Of a DNA stretch of 64,000 nucleotides, positions 50,406 to 59,286 are shown in pieces. Numbering within the stretch: position 1 is the first letter of the stretch; each line of letters begins with the position of its first letter. This DNA comes from Actinacidiphila guanduensis (GTDB lineage: Bacteria > Actinomycetota > Actinomycetes > Streptomycetales > Streptomycetaceae). Position numbers and translations under genes: made by a program. The DNA is taken from positions 1 through 64,000 of the forward strand of contig NZ_FNIE01000009.1 in the NCBI RefSeq assembly GCF_900103985.1, in the 5' to 3' direction. A model generated the notes under the pieces. That model saw only the letters and a program-made list of their open reading frames with translations, made no database searches and had not been told where the DNA came from.

Positions 50406-51857
50406 ATGGCTTATGACGACCTCCGCTCGCTGCTGCGGGCACTGGAGAAGGACGGCGACCTCCGGCGGATCACCGCCGAGGTGGACCCGTACCTGGAGGT
50501 CGGCGAGATCACCGACCGGGTGAACAAGGCCGGCGGGCCCGCGCTGCTCTTCGAGAACGTGCGCGGCTCGCTGGCGCCGCTGGCCATGAACGTCTACGGC
50601 ACCGACCGCCGGATGCTCAAGGCGCTGGGCCTGGCCTCCTATGCCGACATCGGCGAGAAGATCGCCGGACTGCTCAAGCCGGAGCTGCCGCACGGCTTCG
50701 TCGGGGTGCGCGAGGCGTTCGGCAAGCTCGCCGGGATGCTGCACGTCCCGCCGAAGAAGGTGAAGGACGCCCCCGTCCAGGAGGTCGTGCTCACCGGCGA
50801 CGACGTGGACCTGGACCGGCTGCCGGCGCTGTTCACCTGGCCGCAGGACGGCGGGTCCTTCTTCAACCTGGGCCTGACCCACACCAAGGACCCGGTCACC
50901 GGGGTGCGCAACCTCGGCCTGTACCGGCTGCAGCGGCACGACCGGCGCACCATCGGCATGCACTGGCAGATCCACAAGGACAGCCGCGAGCACTACCGGG
51001 CCGCCCAGCTCCGCGGCGAGCGGCTGCCGGTGGCGATCGCCTTCGGCTGCCCGCCCGCGGTCACCTACGCCGCCACCGCGCCGCTGCCCGCCGACATCGA
51101 CGAGTACCTGCTCGCCGGGTTCGTCCAGGAGCGCCGGGTGGAGCTGGTGGACTGCCGGACGGTGCCGCTGCAGGTGCCCGCGCAGGCCGAGGTGGTGCTG
51201 GAGGGCTGGCTGGAGCCCGGCAAGGAGCTGCCCGAGGGCCCGTTCGGCGACCACACCGGCTTCTACACCCCGCAGGAGCCCTTCCCGGCGCTGACCGTCG
51301 ACTGCGTGACGATGCGCAGGAGGCCGGTCTTCCAGTCGATCGTGGTGGGCCGGCCGCCGACCGAGGACGGGCCGCTGGGCCGGGCGACCGAGCGGTTCTT
51401 CCTGCCGCTGCTGAAGATCATCGTGCCCGACATCGTGGACTACCACCTGCCCGAGGCCGGCGGCTTCCACAACTGCGCGATCGTCTCGATCGACAAGAAG
51501 TACCCCAAGCACGCCCAGAAGACGATGCACGCCATCTGGGGCGCGCACATGATGTCGCTGACCAAGCTGATCGTCGTGGTGGACGCCGACTGCGACGTGC
51601 ACGACCTGCACGAGGTGGCCTGGCGCGCGTTCGGCAACACCGACTACGCCCGCGACCTGACCGTCGTCGAGGGCCCGGTGGACCACCTCGACCACGCCTC
51701 CTATCAGCAGTTCTGGGGCGGCAAGGCGGGCATCGACGCCACCCGCAAGCTGCCCGAGGAGGGGTACGTGCGCGACGGCGGCTGGCCGGAGATGGTGGTC
51801 TCCGACCCGGCGACGGCCGACCTGGTGACCCGGCGGTGGAAGGAGTACGGACTGTGA
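50406..51857 (+). CDS. mqnL: UbiD-family decarboxylase of menaquinone synthesis
   Basis: The 483-residue protein is a prenylated-FMN-dependent decarboxylase: GDDVDLDRLPALFTWPQDGG, NLGLYRLQRHDRRTIGMHWQ and LEGWLEPGKELPEGPFGDHTGFY are UbiD signatures, the last holding the Glu/Arg/Glu catalytic region. In the futalosine route it removes the carboxyl of the prenylated 6-hydroxynaphthoate. It depends on the flavin made by MqnM at 55 kb. The stop overlaps mqnP by four bases (GTGA). Confidence 0.92.
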   Translation: MAYDDLRSLLRALEKDGDLRRITAEVDPYLEVGEITDRVNKAGGPALLFENVRGSLAPLAMNVYGTDRRMLKALGLASYADIGEKIAGLLKPELPHGFVGVREAFGKLAGMLHVPPKKVKDAPVQEVVLTGDDVDLDRLPALFTWPQDGGSFFNLGLTHTKDPVTGVRNLGLYRLQRHDRRTIGMHWQIHKDSREHYRAAQLRGERLPVAIAFGCPPAVTYAATAPLPADIDEYLLAGFVQERRVELVDCRTVPLQVPAQAEVVLEGWLEPGKELPEGPFGDHTGFYTPQEPFPALTVDCVTMRRRPVFQSIVVGRPPTEDGPLGRATERFFLPLLKIIVPDIVDYHLPEAGGFHNCAIVSIDKKYPKHAQKTMHAIWGAHMMSLTKLIVVVDADCDVHDLHEVAWRAFGNTDYARDLTVVEGPVDHLDHASYQQFWGGKAGIDATRKLPEEGYVRDGGWPEMVVSDPATADLVTRRWKEYGL

Positions 51858-52774
51858 GCGAGGCGGTACTTGAGGGCGGCCGGCCGAGCCCGCCGCAGAT
51901 CAGCGGGGGAGTGCAGGCGTTCCTGCGGCTGGTGATGATCGAGCATTCGGTCTTCGCGCTGCCCTTCGCCTACATCGCGGCGCTGACCGCGATGTTCCGC
52001 GCCGACGGCAGCGTGCACTGGGGCGAACTGCTGCTGGTCACCGTGGCGATGGTGGGTCTGCGCACCTTCGCGATGGCCTGCAACCGGATCATCGACCGGG
52101 AGATCGACGCCCGCAACCCGCGCACCGCCGGGCGCGAACTGGTCACCGGGGCCGTCTCGGTGCGCACGGCCTGGACCGGCGCGCTCGTCGCCCTGGTGGT
52201 CTTCCTCGGTGCCGCCGCCCTGCTCAACCCGCTGTGCCTGGCGCTCGCCCCGGTCGCCGTGGTGCCGATGGTGGTCTACCCCTACGGCAAGCGGTTCACG
52301 AACTTCCCGCACGCCATCCTCGGCCTCGCCCAGGCGATGGGCCCGATCGGGGCGTGGCTCGCGGTCACCGGCTCGTGGGACTGGCACGCGGTCGTGCTCG
52401 GCCTCGCGGTGGGCGTCTGGATCGGCGGGTTCGACCTGATCTTCGGCAGCCAGGACGTGGCCGCGGACCGCGCGCACGGCGTGAAGTCGGTGCCCGCCAG
52501 GTTCGGCATCCCCGCCGCCCTGTACGGGGCCCGCGGCTGCCACGTGGTCACCACCGCGCTCCTGGTCTGGTACGGCCTGGCGACGAGCGCGGGCGCCTTC
52601 TGGTGGGTCGGCATGGCGATCGTCGCCGGTGCCTTCGTCTACGAGCACTCCATCGTCAAGCCGCACGACCTCAGCCGCCTCAACCGGGCGTTCTTCACGG
52701 TCAACGGCGTCATCGGCATCACGCTCTTCGTCTTCGCGCTCCTCGACCTGATCGACCGCGGGCTCACCTGGTAG
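51854..52774 (+). CDS. mqnP: UbiA-family prenyltransferase of menaquinone synthesis
   Basis: The 306-residue membrane protein has eight to nine helices and the two Asp-rich prenyl-diphosphate motifs, NRIIDREIDARNPRTAGR and DLIFGSQDVAADRAHGVKS. It attaches the polyprenyl chain to 1,4-dihydroxy-6-naphthoate, as MenA does in the classical route. GTG 51854 has AAGGAG at 51839 within the mqnL end. Coupled to mqnL. Confidence 0.93.
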   Translation: MSEAVLEGGRPSPPQISGGVQAFLRLVMIEHSVFALPFAYIAALTAMFRADGSVHWGELLLVTVAMVGLRTFAMACNRIIDREIDARNPRTAGRELVTGAVSVRTAWTGALVALVVFLGAAALLNPLCLALAPVAVVPMVVYPYGKRFTNFPHAILGLAQAMGPIGAWLAVTGSWDWHAVVLGLAVGVWIGGFDLIFGSQDVAADRAHGVKSVPARFGIPAALYGARGCHVVTTALLVWYGLATSAGAFWWVGMAIVAGAFVYEHSIVKPHDLSRLNRAFFTVNGVIGITLFVFALLDLIDRGLTW

Positions 52775-52851
52775 CGGGCCCGGGCGCCTTCACCAGGAAC
52801 GATAGGAGCGCGGGAAACGGCAGGGAACGGCGGGAACGCCGGAAAAGGGGG

Positions 52852-52884
52852 ACGGCCCCCGGCGGATGCACCGCCGGGGGCCGT
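52852..52884. terminator. Terminator between mqnP and a lipoprotein gene
   Basis: A perfect 14-bp stem (52852-52865 with 52871-52884) with ATGCA loop serves the convergent pair. Confidence 0.85.
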
Positions 52885-52930
52885 TCGCTTGTGCCTGTGG
52901 GCCCGATCCCGGAAGGACCTCGGACACGGC

Positions 52931-54028
52931 TCAGAAGGACGAGTCGTCGCCCGAGCCGCCCTGGACGTTCATCACCAGGCCGATGATGTCCTGCGGGTTG
53001 AGCACCTGGGCACCGGCCGGGGCCTTGATCGCGGCCGCGCTGCCCTGGAAGCCGAGCGTCAGCGGGAGCGGCCCGGCGGCCGTGTCGTCGAACTGGGCGA
53101 GGTCCACGGTGACCGAGCTGACGTTGCCGTTCTTGATGGCGACGTCCGCGGAGATCGTCTTGTTCGGCACGTCCTTGGCGTTCTGCAGGTCGGTCAGGTC
53201 CGAGGGCGGGAAGCCCGGGATCTTGTTGAAGACCGGCGTCAGCGAGGTGGCCGCGTCCTTGACGAACTGCCGGGCGGGCACGCTGACCTGGACGTGGTCG
53301 GCGCCGTCCTTGCTGCCCAGCTCCTTGTACGTGACGTTCGCGGTCAGCGCCTGGCGCAGCCCGTCCACGATCTGCTTCTGCTCCTGCGTGGAGAACGACG
53401 GCGTGGACGTCGGCAGGCCCGAGGAGTCCGAACCGCCGTTGCCGCCCAGGGACTTGGCGAAGTCCGTGAACGCCTTGGGGTCGATGCTGACCCACTGGCC
53501 CTTGATCGCGGCCTTCACCGAGGCGAGGTTGGCCGGCAGCTGGTCGGCGTTGTCGACGAACTGGTTGAACTCGGCCAGGTCCTTGGTGTCGTTCGGGCTG
53601 GTGTCGAGCTTCTCCAGGCCCTTGATGTCGAACTTGATGTACGCCTTCTGGTCCACCGCGCGGATCTCGGCGAGCTGCCCGCCGTCCTCACTGGTCAGGC
53701 CGATGTCGAAGGCGCCGTCCTTGGCGGCCGCGCTCTGGTCCTTGCCGAGCGCGCTGAAGGATTTGGTGGAGCTGGCGGCCAGCGTCAGGTGCAGCGAGGC
53801 GAGCAGCTTCGCGTCGGCCTGGGTGAAGCCGTCCTCGTCCTTCAACGCCGTGTAGATCTGGTCGGAGGTGCCGCCGAAGCCCAGGTCGAGGCTGACCGTG
53901 GTCTGCTTGCCGAGCTTGTCGAAGGCGTCGCCCACCCGCCCCTGCGGGGTGGTCTTGTCGGCGCCGCAGGCTGCGGAACCGGCGGATATCAGGGCCACCA
54001 CTCCGGCGGCGGCCAGGCCCTTGCGCAT
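52931..54028 (-). CDS. LppX/LprG-like or DUF-type secreted lipoprotein
   Basis: The 365-residue protein has a signal MRKGLAAAGVVALISAGSAAC with lipobox Cys21, then a mature part with many short polar strands and repeated pairs (QAYIKFDI, ATNVTY), ending GGSGDDSSF. The size and the AxxVKAAIKGQWVSID-type segments resemble actinobacterial envelope lipoproteins that carry lipids, but I cannot place it in a family with certainty. ATG 54028 is the start; GAGGAG is 14 bases upstream. Confidence 0.7.
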   Translation of the reverse strand: MRKGLAAAGVVALISAGSAACGADKTTPQGRVGDAFDKLGKQTTVSLDLGFGGTSDQIYTALKDEDGFTQADAKLLASLHLTLAASSTKSFSALGKDQSAAAKDGAFDIGLTSEDGGQLAEIRAVDQKAYIKFDIKGLEKLDTSPNDTKDLAEFNQFVDNADQLPANLASVKAAIKGQWVSIDPKAFTDFAKSLGGNGGSDSSGLPTSTPSFSTQEQKQIVDGLRQALTANVTYKELGSKDGADHVQVSVPARQFVKDAATSLTPVFNKIPGFPPSDLTDLQNAKDVPNKTISADVAIKNGNVSSVTVDLAQFDDTAAGPLPLTLGFQGSAAAIKAPAGAQVLNPQDIIGLVMNVQGGSGDDSSF

Positions 54029-54190
54029 GCTGATGATGACGAACTCCTCGTAGTGAGCGAAAACATGGGGCCTCGGGCAACTGCCGACGAACCCCCCCCT
54101 TGTGTGCTGCACGATGGTATCTGTGCCCGGGCTGTGTCCACACCGGGGTTCCGCGCGGGCGGGTGCAGCGGCCGCCCGCGCCGGACGGGT

Positions 54191-54829
54191 TCAGCCGCCG
54201 GCGGCGACCTCCGCGGGGCGCTCCCGGAAGAGGTAGGCCGCCGTCACGCCCGCGATCAGCCCGAACAGGTGGCCCTGCCAGGAGACTCCGGTGTGCACGG
54301 GCAGTACGCCCCACAGGATGGACGTCCCGTAGTACGCCCCGATCGCCAGGCCGACCACGACGTCCAGCACCCGGTGATCCACGAAGCCGCGCACCAGCAG
54401 GTAGCTGAACAGGCCGAAGATCAGGCCGGAGGCGCCCGCGGTGTTGGTGTGCGCGGGCGAGAACAGCCACACCCCCAGCCCGTCGATGACGATGATGACC
54501 AGGGAGACCGCCAGGAAGCGGCCGATGCCGCGCAACGCGGCGATGAAGCCCAGCACCAGCAGCGGCAGGCTGTTGGAGGCGAGATGCCCGAAGCCGAAGT
54601 GGATGAAGGCCGAGGGCACGATGTCCACCAGCTCGCCGCTGCGGCGCGGGGTGATGCCGAGCCCGTCCAGCCGGTTGCCCGAGAGGGTGTCGATCGCCTC
54701 GACGCCCCACAGCAGCGCCAGCCAGGCCAGCATGAGCATCGCGGCCGCCGTCACGCGGGAGCCCGCGCGCAAGGGCGCGAGCAGGGTGTCGGACAATCGG
54801 TCGCGCCGTACGCCCGTTCCGTTCGCCAC
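54191..54829 (-). CDS. Rhomboid family intramembrane serine protease
   Basis: The 212-residue protein has six hydrophobic segments, the catalytic Ser134 in TAGASGLIFGL and His187 in SWQGHLFGLIAG, plus the HFGFGHLASNSLPL segment of helix 2 (His81 region). It is a minimal rhomboid without extra domains, cleaving transmembrane substrates. GTG 54829 is preceded by AGGGGG. It is divergent from mqnM. Confidence 0.92.
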   Translation of the reverse strand: MANGTGVRRDRLSDTLLAPLRAGSRVTAAAMLMLAWLALLWGVEAIDTLSGNRLDGLGITPRRSGELVDIVPSAFIHFGFGHLASNSLPLLVLGFIAALRGIGRFLAVSLVIIVIDGLGVWLFSPAHTNTAGASGLIFGLFSYLLVRGFVDHRVLDVVVGLAIGAYYGTSILWGVLPVHTGVSWQGHLFGLIAGVTAAYLFRERPAEVAAGG

Positions 54830-55006
54830 GAAGCCCCCTGGTTCCCGTACCCGTATCTGCCCCCCATGCGCTACAACGCCGGCTGCGGCACCGCCGGTTC
54901 CCCGGTGACGGTTCCGACGCGGTCCCGAAGCGGTCTCGAACAGGTCCCGAACCGCTCCCGACCGCCCTCGGAACGGGCTCGTTCGGGCTCGACTAGGCTC
55001 GACGCC

Positions 55007-55804
55007 GTGGAGCACAGCGAGCACGCCGAGGGCACGGGCGCCCGGCGCACCCCGTGGATCGTCGGCGTCTCGGGCGCCTCGGGGACCCCGTACGCGGCCG
55101 CCGTCCTGCGCGCCCTGCTGGCCGCCGGCGAGGCGGTGGACCTCGTGGTCAGCCGCGCCGCCCGGCTGACCCTGCTGGACGAGACCGGCGCCGCCGTCCG
55201 CGACGCACACTGGCGTTCCGACCTCGCCCGCTGGCTGGTCCGCGGCGCCGACGGCACCGACGCCTTCGCCGCCTCCTTCGACGCCGCCGCGCTGGACGCC
55301 GTGCGGTACTGGCCGGCCGGCGACCTGGCCGCGGGCCCGTCCTCCGGCTCGTATCCCGCCAAGGGGATGCTCATCGTGCCCGCCAGCACCGACTGCGTGG
55401 CCGGGGTCGCGCTGGGCCTGTCCAAGGACCTGCTGCAGCGCTCGGCCGCCGTGACGCTCAAGGAGCGCAGGACGCTGGTGGTCGCCGTGCGCGAGACCCC
55501 GCTGGGCGGCCAGACGCTGCGCCACCTGACCGCCCTGGACGACGCCGGCGCGGTGGTGCTCCCGGCCTCGCCCGCGTTCTACGCGGGTGGCACGACGGCC
55601 CAGGAACTGGTGGACTTCGTCGCGGGCCGGGTGCTGGACGCGGCCGGGGTCCCGCACCGGCTCTACCGGCGCTGGTCGGGCGCCCTCGGCGGCGGCCGGC
55701 AGCTGCCCGCCGGGGCGGTCGGGCCAGTCGAGACGGCCGGGGCGGAGGCCGACGAGGCTCGCAAACCTTCCGAGGAGCCCCTCGCGGGGCCCTTCGAGGA
55801 GTAG
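55007..55804 (+). CDS. mqnM: UbiX-like flavin prenyltransferase
   Basis: The 265-residue protein shows WIVGVSGASGTPYAAAVLRAL for FMN, PASTDCVAGVALGLSKDLLQ and LVVAVRETPLGG, typical of UbiX. It prenylates FMN to make the cofactor of the UbiD partner MqnL 4.6 kb away. A non-conserved ~45-residue tail (GAEADEARKPSEEPLAGPF region) is extra. GTG 55007 is used. The Lrp gene follows 81 bases later. Confidence 0.9.
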   Translation: MEHSEHAEGTGARRTPWIVGVSGASGTPYAAAVLRALLAAGEAVDLVVSRAARLTLLDETGAAVRDAHWRSDLARWLVRGADGTDAFAASFDAAALDAVRYWPAGDLAAGPSSGSYPAKGMLIVPASTDCVAGVALGLSKDLLQRSAAVTLKERRTLVVAVRETPLGGQTLRHLTALDDAGAVVLPASPAFYAGGTTAQELVDFVAGRVLDAAGVPHRLYRRWSGALGGGRQLPAGAVGPVETAGAEADEARKPSEEPLAGPFEE

Positions 55805-55885
55805 ATGTGCAAGGCAAGGACCCGTCCATGCCTTAGATTCGTGTCCGGACAGCGCAGTCACCAGGTGAACGGGAGGGTCCGATCG

Positions 55886-56341
55886 ATGGACGGGGTGGAC
55901 AGGCAGCTCATCCAGGCGTTGCGCGAGAACGGACGGGCGTCCTACGCGGAACTCGGCCGGCTCGTGGGGCTGTCGGGACCCAGCGTCACCGACCGGATCA
56001 ACCGGCTGGAACAGGCGGGCGTGATCACCGGCTACCGCGCCACGGTCGCCCCCGCCTCGCTCGGCCTGGGCGTCACCGCCCTGGTCGGCCTGCAGCTCTC
56101 GGACGCCGCCGACCACGAGGAGGTCGCCCGCCGGCTGAGCGACCTGGACGAGATCGAGGACTGCTGGTTCATCGCCGGCGACGACTCCTACATGCTCAAG
56201 GTCAGGGTCGGCGACGTGGACGGCCTGGAGCACACCATCCGGCGCCTGTCGGGCACCAAGGGGGTGGCCAGGACCCGCACCACCATCGTGCTGTCCACCA
56301 AGTGGGAGAACCGGGTCGGGCAGCTGCCCGAGGAGGCCTGA
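55886..56341 (+). CDS. Lrp/AsnC family transcriptional regulator
   Basis: The 151-residue protein has an N-terminal winged HTH (MDGVDRQLIQALRENGRASY, ELGRLVGLSGPSVTDRINRL) and a C-terminal ligand-binding RAM domain. Lrp-type proteins sense amino acids or related small molecules. ATG 55886 is preceded by GGGAGGG at eight bases. Lying between mqnM and mqnE, it could regulate menaquinone genes, which is inference. Confidence 0.93.
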   Translation: MDGVDRQLIQALRENGRASYAELGRLVGLSGPSVTDRINRLEQAGVITGYRATVAPASLGLGVTALVGLQLSDAADHEEVARRLSDLDEIEDCWFIAGDDSYMLKVRVGDVDGLEHTIRRLSGTKGVARTRTTIVLSTKWENRVGQLPEEA

Positions 56342-56436
56342 CGCCCGCCGGGGGACGGGGCGGCCCGTCCGTGATCGGGCCGGGGCGTATCGTCGGTGGG
56401 CGGGCCGGACGGCCCGCTGCGGTGAGGAGGAGTGGC

Positions 56437-57600
56437 ATGGACGCTGGGCTCAAGCGCGAGCTGGAGGAGAAGGTCTACGCCGGCGAGCGGCTGACCCGCG
56501 AGGACGGGATCGCCCTCTACGAGTCCGACGACCTGGCCTGGCTGGGCGGCCTCGCCCACCACGTGCGGACGCAGAAGAACGGCGATGTCGTCCACTTCAA
56601 CGTCAACCGCCACCTGAACATGACCAACGTGTGCACGGCCTCGTGCGCCTACTGCTCCTTCCAGCGCAAGCCGGGGGAGAAGGACGCGTACACCATGCGG
56701 ATCGAGGAGGCCGTCAACCTCGCGAAGGCGATGGAGGGCGAGAACCTCACCGAGCTGCACATCGTCAACGGCCTGCACCCGTCGCTGCCCTGGCGGTACT
56801 ACCCGCGCTCGCTCAAGGCGCTCAAGGAGGCGCTGCCGCAGGTCTCGCTCAAGGCGTTCACCGCCACCGAGATCCACCACTTCGAGACGATCTCGGGGAT
56901 GTCCGCCTCCGACATCCTGGACGAACTCATCGACGCCGGGCTGGAGTCGCTGACCGGCGGCGGCGCGGAGATCTTCGACTGGGAGGTGCGGCAGCACATC
57001 GTGGACCACCGCACCCACTGGGAGGACTGGTCCCGCATCCACCGCCTCGCCCACGCCAAGGGCCTCAAGACCCCCTGCACGATGCTCTACGGCCACATCG
57101 AGGAGCCCCGGCACCGGGTCGACCACGTGCTGCGGCTGCGCGAACTGCAGGACGAGACCGGCGGGTTCCAGGTCTTCATCCCGCTGCGCTACCAGCACGA
57201 CTTCGTGGACATGAAGGACGGCAAGGTGCGCAACACCCTCCAGGCGCGCACCACCATGGCGTCCGGCGCCGAGGCGCTAAAGACCTTCGCGGTCTCCCGG
57301 CTGCTCTTCGACAACGTGCCGCACGTGAAGGTGTTCTGGGTGATGCACGGCCTGTCCACCGCCCAACTCGCCCTGAACCACGGGGCCGACGACATGGACG
57401 GCTCGGTGGTCGAGTACAAGATCACCCACGACGCGGACTCCTACGGCACGCCCAACAAGCTGACCCGCGAGGACATCCTGGAGCTCATCCGGGACGCCGG
57501 CTTCCGCCCGGTGGAGCGCAACACCCGCTACGAGATCATCCGCGAGTACCCGGGCCCGGACGGGTCCCGCCGCGAGTCGCCGCAGCCGATGCGGGTGTGA
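56437..57600 (+). CDS. mqnE: Aminofutalosine synthase (radical SAM)
   Basis: The 387-residue enzyme has the radical SAM motif in VCTASCAYCSF (CX3CX2C) and the long insert and GADDMDGSVVEYKITHDA segment of MqnE. It joins SAM to the product of MqnA to make 6-amino-6-deoxyfutalosine. ATG 56437 is preceded by GAGGAGGAG. The gene lies at the same place relative to Lrp as SCO4494, as I recall. Confidence 0.93.
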   Translation: MDAGLKRELEEKVYAGERLTREDGIALYESDDLAWLGGLAHHVRTQKNGDVVHFNVNRHLNMTNVCTASCAYCSFQRKPGEKDAYTMRIEEAVNLAKAMEGENLTELHIVNGLHPSLPWRYYPRSLKALKEALPQVSLKAFTATEIHHFETISGMSASDILDELIDAGLESLTGGGAEIFDWEVRQHIVDHRTHWEDWSRIHRLAHAKGLKTPCTMLYGHIEEPRHRVDHVLRLRELQDETGGFQVFIPLRYQHDFVDMKDGKVRNTLQARTTMASGAEALKTFAVSRLLFDNVPHVKVFWVMHGLSTAQLALNHGADDMDGSVVEYKITHDADSYGTPNKLTREDILELIRDAGFRPVERNTRYEIIREYPGPDGSRRESPQPMRV

Positions 57601-57689
57601 GGTCCGCACCCGGGCCCGGGTCCGCGGTGTGACGGGACCGACACCGCAGGGCCGGGCGGGCGCCCGGCGGTAATGGCTAATCTGGCGCT

Positions 57690-58211
57690 ATGGCGCTTAC
57701 GTTCCGGCTGGACCCCGAGATCGACGACGAGGTGCGCGACGGCGTGCTCGCGCTGTGGACCGAGGTGTCCCAGGCGGGCGGCGCCGTCGGGTTCGTCCCG
57801 CCGGTCACCCCCGAGGACGTCCGCCCCGACCTGGACAGCGCGTTCGCCGCGCTGGCCGCCGGGCAGCGCCGTCTGCTGCTGGGCCGGGACGAGGACGGGC
57901 GGATCGCCGCGACCGCGTTCCTGGCGTACAACACGCACCGGCTGATGCGGCACTGGATCTGGGCCTACACGGTGATGGTCCACCCCGACCACCAGGGCAA
58001 GGGACATGGGCGGGCACTGCTGGCCGCCGTCGAGCAGGCCGCGCGCGCGATGCCCGGCATCGAGGCGATCCGCCTCACCTGCCGCGGCGGCACCGGCGCC
58101 GACACCTTCTACGAGCGCTGCGGCTACAAGGAGGTAGGCCGCGTCCCGCGCGCCATCAGGGTCGGCCCCGGCCGGACCTGCGACGACGTGATCATGCTGC
58201 TGGAACTCTGA
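57690..58211 (+). CDS. GNAT family N-acetyltransferase
   Basis: The 173-residue protein is a single GNAT domain with motif A in VMVHPDHQGKGHGRALLAAVE (HQGKGHG acetyl-CoA loop) and TFYERCGYKEVGR at the last strands. The substrate is unknown. Start ATG 57690. A hairpin terminator follows. Confidence 0.9.
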   Translation: MALTFRLDPEIDDEVRDGVLALWTEVSQAGGAVGFVPPVTPEDVRPDLDSAFAALAAGQRRLLLGRDEDGRIAATAFLAYNTHRLMRHWIWAYTVMVHPDHQGKGHGRALLAAVEQAARAMPGIEAIRLTCRGGTGADTFYERCGYKEVGRVPRAIRVGPGRTCDDVIMLLEL

Positions 58212-58227
58212 GCACCCCTGGCCTGCG

Positions 58228-58262
58228 GCGCCGGCCCGCCCCCGGGTGCTTCGGGCCGGCGC
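58228..58262 (+). terminator. Terminator after the GNAT gene
   Basis: A 10-bp perfect stem (58228-58237 with 58253-58262) with a 15-nt loop lies 16 bases after the stop. Confidence 0.7.
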
Positions 58263-58321
58263 CGGCCCGTCGGCACCGGGCCGGGGTACGGGGCGAAACG
58301 GGCGCATGCTTCACTGGGGGC

Positions 58322-58648
58322 ATGCTCCGATACACCGCACTGCGCTTCGGCCTCTTCGTCGCCAGCTTCGGGGTCATGTGGGGCCTGGTCCGGCTGCACA
58401 TCCTGCCGGCCGGGCTCGGTGACTCGAACTACCTGTGGGTGGTGCTGCTCGCCCTCATCGTGTCCGCGCCCCTGAGCTGGGTGCTGCTGCGCGGTGCCCG
58501 CGAGCAGGCCGCCGTCCAGGTCTCCGACCGGGTGGAGCGCACCCGGCTGAACCTCGCCGCGGCCGCCGGCCAGGAGGACGAGGCGGACGACTCCGACCGC
58601 TCCGAGCGCGAGGCCGCCCAGCGGAACGAGCAGCCGCACACCGCCTGA
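58322..58648 (+). CDS. DUF4229 membrane protein
   Basis: The 108-residue protein has two hydrophobic segments (LRFGLFVASFGVMWGLV and NYLWVVLLALIVSAPLSWVLL) followed by a basic then acidic tail with a predicted coiled coil. This is DUF4229, common near menaquinone genes in Streptomyces. Function is unknown. Confidence 0.85.
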   Translation: MLRYTALRFGLFVASFGVMWGLVRLHILPAGLGDSNYLWVVLLALIVSAPLSWVLLRGAREQAAVQVSDRVERTRLNLAAAAGQEDEADDSDRSEREAAQRNEQPHTA

Positions 58649-58757
58649 GCCGTCTCGGGCCCGCGACACGGGCACCCTGAGCGGTACGGGGCCGCGACGC
58701 AGCCACGGCGTGCCCGTCCGGCCGAAAGCCGCGCCCACGCGGAGCAGGGAAAAGGCA

Positions 58758-58784
58758 GGGGCCCCGCACACTGTGCGGGGCCCC
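58758..58784. terminator. Bidirectional terminator between DUF4229 and cspA
   Basis: A perfect 13-bp G/C stem (58758-58770 with 58772-58784) lies between the convergent genes. A perfect 14-bp palindrome (58803-58816) lies between it and cspA. Confidence 0.82.
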
Positions 58785-58843
58785 TTGGTACTGCAGGTTC
58801 TGGGCGCGATCGCGCCGGGAATCCGAACCCGAACGAGTGGGAA

Positions 58844-59047
58844 CTAGTTCGGGGTGACGTTCTCCGCCTGCGGGCCCTTCGGGCCCTGGGTGACGTCGAA
58901 GGTCACCGGCTGGTTCTCCTCGAGGGAGCGGAAGCCGGAGGCGTTGATCGCGGAGTAGTGAACGAAGACATCCGGGCCGCCGCCGTCCTGGGCGATGAAG
59001 CCGAAGCCCTTTTCAGCGTTGAACCACTTCACGGTTCCGGTAGCCAT
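58844..59047 (-). CDS. cspA: Cold-shock protein (CspA family)
   Basis: The 67-residue OB-fold protein has both RNA-binding motifs, GFGFIAQ (RNP1 region) and DVFVHYSAI (RNP2), and starts MATGTVKWFNAEKGF. It binds single-stranded RNA as a chaperone. AAGGAGGG lies seven bases before ATG 59047. A long, structured leader is present upstream. Confidence 0.97.
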   Translation of the reverse strand: MATGTVKWFNAEKGFGFIAQDGGGPDVFVHYSAINASGFRSLEENQPVTFDVTQGPKGPQAENVTPN

Positions 59048-59150
59048 AAAGCCCTCCTTGGGCCCAAAGGGTTGCCCTGCTCCAGAACCTGCAACTGCGA
59101 AGTCTGAAAACTACAAAAGCCCGCGGGTTACATGATCCGCAGGCTTTGTA
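59048..59150 (-). promoter_or_regulatory. Structured 5' leader of cspA
   Basis: The leader read on the minus strand begins with an imperfect hairpin at 59112-59126 paired with 59137-59150 (TACAAA/TTTGTA, GCC/GGC, GCGG/CCGC with bulges), followed by T-rich TTTTGTAGTTTT and a G/C hairpin just before the ribosome-binding site. Long structured leaders control cold-shock genes in other bacteria. Confidence 0.55.
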
Positions 59151-59286
59151 CTGCAAGGAAACCAAACTGCAACTTGCGTCGAGCCTAGCATGGGCGGGAT
59201 CGCCTGCGGAAGGCCCGGACGATCTCCGCGCGGCACGCCGAACCCCCGCCGCGGTGCCCCACGGGCCCAGGAGTAGCGTCCGCGAT

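Noticed and set aside
58800..58843. tRNA-like T-arm sequence (GGGTTCGGATTCCC on the minus strand) after cspA
   Set aside because: No anticodon or D arm can be folded around it; it is probably chance or part of the terminator region.
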